From Brasenia schreberi (lineage: Eukaryota; Streptophyta; Magnoliopsida; Nymphaeales; Cabombaceae): a stretch of DNA of 64,000 nt. The stretch covers positions 30,855,001 through 30,919,000 of the forward strand of contig JAYKKT010000090.1 of NCBI GenBank assembly GCA_036023115.1. Reading direction: 5' to 3'. The translations under genes and the position numbers were made by a program. Positions 61,431 through 64,000 of this stretch are shown piece by piece; position 1 is the stretch's first letter, and each line of letters begins with the position of its first letter. The notes below the pieces were generated by a model. It searched no databases. It saw only the letters and a list, made by a program, of their open reading frames with translations, and was not told the origin of the DNA.

Positions 61431-63258
61431 AACCAAACAAAACCACGAAGCTAGGGAACCAAACCAGACTACCGCTTTGATTGGTTTAATCGTTCTTTGA
61501 GTAACCATAATATGAGCCATTATCCTCTTGTTATCCATTTTGATGTGGATTGCTACTCAAGTTTGCACAATGCAAGTATTTTCTATGTTAAGAAGTTCTG
61601 GCTCCAGAATCATTGTTGTTCAGAGTTGTGATCAGTCATCACAATCACAAGTGTGATTTTGAATCTTTTGATTCCAATTTCCTTCATGTGATTGGAGACT
61701 GCAAGTATCTAGTTTTTAGCTCTCCTAAGGTAATTGATGAATCACAGGCTGTATCATATTGGTTTAGACTTGAGAATGTGGCTCATATAATTCAGAAAAT
61801 CAGCAAACCATTGAAATACAGGGCAAAAGAAACTCTGCGCCCAAAAGGATCTGAGGAATCGCAATAGGTTGCCTTCCAAGAGAGTATGATCTTAAGCATA
61901 TCCGTGAGGATGAAAAGCTGGAAACATGTCCACCAAGAGTTTCAGAATACATGGCTGAACTAGTTTCTCTTGTTTCCCATACCTCTAATCACGTTTCTTT
62001 CTATTTTGCTGAACCTATTTCTTCTTCTTCGTTGATGATGTTGGAGGAGATGCAGTTTCTTGTTGTTTCCCCTTGTATGTGCTGATTCTTTGGATCTGCT
62101 GCCTCACTGGTCCTTTTCTTATGAACAACTTAGCACTGTCGAATTATGATTTTCTGTAAGGCCTCCTTTACAAACATATATGAAGAAATAATATCTTAAA
62201 TGAGCTTCATTTGCCAGCTATATTGATTTCTTCTAAATAAAAGAATATCACAAAGCATCGGCTCTGTCTTTGTATATTGTGCTCTTCAAGAAATTGATTT
62301 CATGTCTTTTACACAGTTCAGTTGCAGCTTCAGATGCAGATGGTGATTTTATTAACCCAACATGAAAGTTATCGGCCCGTGGAAAATGTTCCCTTCCATT
62401 GTTCTCATCTTTATTGTATTTTATCTTTCACCTGTATGAAATTTGCTGAAATGATTGAGGGACATGCTTTTGGCTGAATAACAATCCTCCTACTTCAACA
62501 TCACGCTCGTTCAGTGATATCGAACAGTGGCGAAGTTCCTTAAGCTTCCTCTCGTTCTCTTGAATAATTTTTGTTTACCAGGAAAGAAGTTGGATGCACT
62601 TATAAAATTGTTGGTTCAAGGTTTTGGAAACTTTTGAATTGCCACCTGATATTGTTGCTTCTCATTAAATACTTCCAGAGTTTATGACCAGCCCTACGAC
62701 AGTGTTCAGCCATATTTCTTTGGCATCATTTAGGATTCGAGTTGGATTTAGTTAAGATGAATGCCAGGATTGGTTATGTGTTTCAGCGTTTAAGACATCA
62801 TAAAGAATTCCACACCTTAAAGAGTTCATGATATCTCGTTGCTTTTTAGAAATCTGACAAGTCACTCAGATGGCTGTAGGTTGATCATCTTCTCCATTTT
62901 CAGTGGAGATTTGGCTGCGATGCGAGATCATAATGGCTGATTCATATCAAGGTTGGTTGCTCTGAAAATAATCTTCAATGAGTGATTTTGGGGGATCTAC
63001 TTAACTCCACCTTGCTAATGAAAATACGACTTCCATCTCATCCAGTGTACTCCTTAAAGCCGCTTTTCAGGAGTTTGTTTTTTGCTCGTATTTTATGAAC
63101 GTGAAAGAAGCATGTTAGAAGTTATCTTCACAGACATTACAGATCTCATGTATGTAAAGGGGAGATTTTAATTTTTTTAATTTTTTCATGAGAATTTCAG
63201 TAAAATGTCAGTATTTGTATCTACTAGTTGAACCAAACTTGAAAGACGAATTAGAAGA
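61431..63258. other. Intergenic or degenerate region, no supported gene
   Basis: An open stretch at 61613-61867 (+) and another frame reading LPREYDLKHIREDEKLETCP near 61870-61935 look faintly protein-like. They have no start or splice context that I can join and no family I recognise. The remainder resembles 3' UTR or intergenic sequence. Confidence 0.35.
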
Positions 63259-63266
63259 GCAATAGG

Positions 63267-63436
63267 TAGGGATGTGCATCGGTTGGTTTGGTTCAATAAC
63301 CAAAACTGAATAGCCTTTTAATTTCAAAATCGAACCTGAACCGGAATATTTTGGTTATGTTTGGTTCTCTTATTCAGTTTACCCTCTATGGTTGGATTTT
63401 ATATACTTATATACATAGATATGTGTATGTATATAT

Positions 63437-63534
<98 letters not shown>

Positions 63535-63791
63535 TGGTATATACTAGCACTATTAGGTGCTAATAAATCTAAACAAATTTCAACCATTATCTTTGGTGAT
63601 TGATGGTTGAGATTTAAAATTTAAAATACAAAAGTGTTCCTAGGAATAAAGTATACCTATGTGTATTTTTTACTTTATAGATTCAAATCTCAATGATCTA
63701 TTACCAAAGGTGAATGGTTGAAATTTGTTTGGATTTTTTAACACTTAAGAGGGTTAGCATATGCCAGTCTCTCTCTCTCTCTCTCTCTCTC

Positions 63792-63838
<47 letters not shown>

Positions 63839-63941
63839 TATGTATATATAATAATGTAACGCAAACCTGAACCGATTTTAAGTAAAATCGAATCAAAATA
63901 GAAATTTCAGTTCGGTTATATCCAAATAATGCTTCCCCCTA
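63267..63941. mobile_element. hAT-like MITE
   Basis: TIRs TAGGGATGTGCAT (63267) and, reversed, TAGGGGGAAGCAT (ending 63941) match at 9 of 13. 8-bp TSD GCAATAGG (63259-63266) and GCAATAGC (63942-63949) match at 7 of 8. The subterminal sequence is rich in GGTTTGGTT/AACCGAA words, typical of this MITE class. A fold-back element sits inside. Confidence 0.7.
63441..63836. mobile_element. Fold-back MITE with AT/GA microsatellite arms
   Basis: The whole ~396 bp is an imperfect palindrome: (TA)n, (GA)n, ACTGGTATATACTAGC, CTAAACAAATTTCAACCATT, centre, then the reverse complement of each in order, ending (TC)n (TA)n. A related fragment lies at 3109-3300. Confidence 0.75.
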
Positions 63942-64000
63942 GCAATAGCCAGCTACTTTGAGTTATAAATATTAAACAAACAATGAAAACTTTATGAAGT

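Noticed and set aside
61613..61935. Protein-coding gene at 61.6-61.9 kb
   Set aside because: The two open pieces are in different frames with no plausible junction, and I recognise no family.

Overview
The window is nuclear DNA from a flowering plant. The evidence is two intron-containing plant genes with GT-AG junctions, Ty1/copia elements primed by initiator-methionine tRNA, plant-type RTE LINEs ending in TTG repeats, hAT-like elements and many AT/GA/CT microsatellites. Nothing prokaryotic, viral or organellar was seen. The species cannot be named from sequence alone.

Host genes. The main gene is a SCAR/WAVE protein on the minus strand, from the ATG at 44112 to the stop at 15791. I traced ten exons by splice signals and reading phase: an N-terminal SCAR homology domain split over five small exons, one giant exon of about 1260 codons, a proline-rich exon, and three small exons coding the WH2-like, connector and acidic C-terminus that activates ARP2/3. 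Its CDS is about 5 kb but the gene spans 28.3 kb, because intron 2 alone is 19.3 kb of nested transposons. About 8.3 kb away, head to head with it, a compact three-exon gene at 52424-53158 (+) encodes a 166-residue Sel1-like-repeat protein. A last-exon fragment at 1937-2138 (-) resembles the membrane-anchored C-terminus of plant RING-CH proteins, but the rest of that gene was not found.

Mobile DNA by region. 1-607: 3' end of an RTE LINE. 6587-15356 (-): copia element A with target-site duplication (TSD) CATGT, carrying an RTE LINE (10668-13934, 16-bp TSD) in its gag region. 16113-16254: a short RTE-derived element in SCAR intron 8. 22210-27116 (-): copia B, TSD GTTAC, in SCAR intron 2. 27512-30148: an hAT-like element with an imperfect 8-bp TSD, holding a long CA/TA/TG palindrome and a broken LINE. 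30854-40652 (+): copia C, TSD TATGG, itself interrupted by copia D (32137-36991) and a solo LTR of the B family (38403-38794). 41179-41377 and 42581-42792: two more short RTE-derived elements. 44.8-47.0 kb: a possible transposon with a decayed plant-mobile-domain sequence. 47.2 and 50.0 kb: tRNA-related SINE-like pieces. 53967-57192: a further LINE. 58.0-63.9 kb: inverted repeats, tandem duplications and hAT-like or fold-back elements.

All transposon coding regions carry stops, frameshifts or lost catalytic residues. The SCAR and Sel1-like reading frames are open throughout. The most unusual items are the ~200-bp internally deleted RTE family, seen three times with TSDs and each time in a SCAR intron; the ~65-residue repeats in the SCAR giant exon; the hairpin-rich LTRs shared among copia families; and the CGTATCG-rich element at 60.3-61.4 kb.
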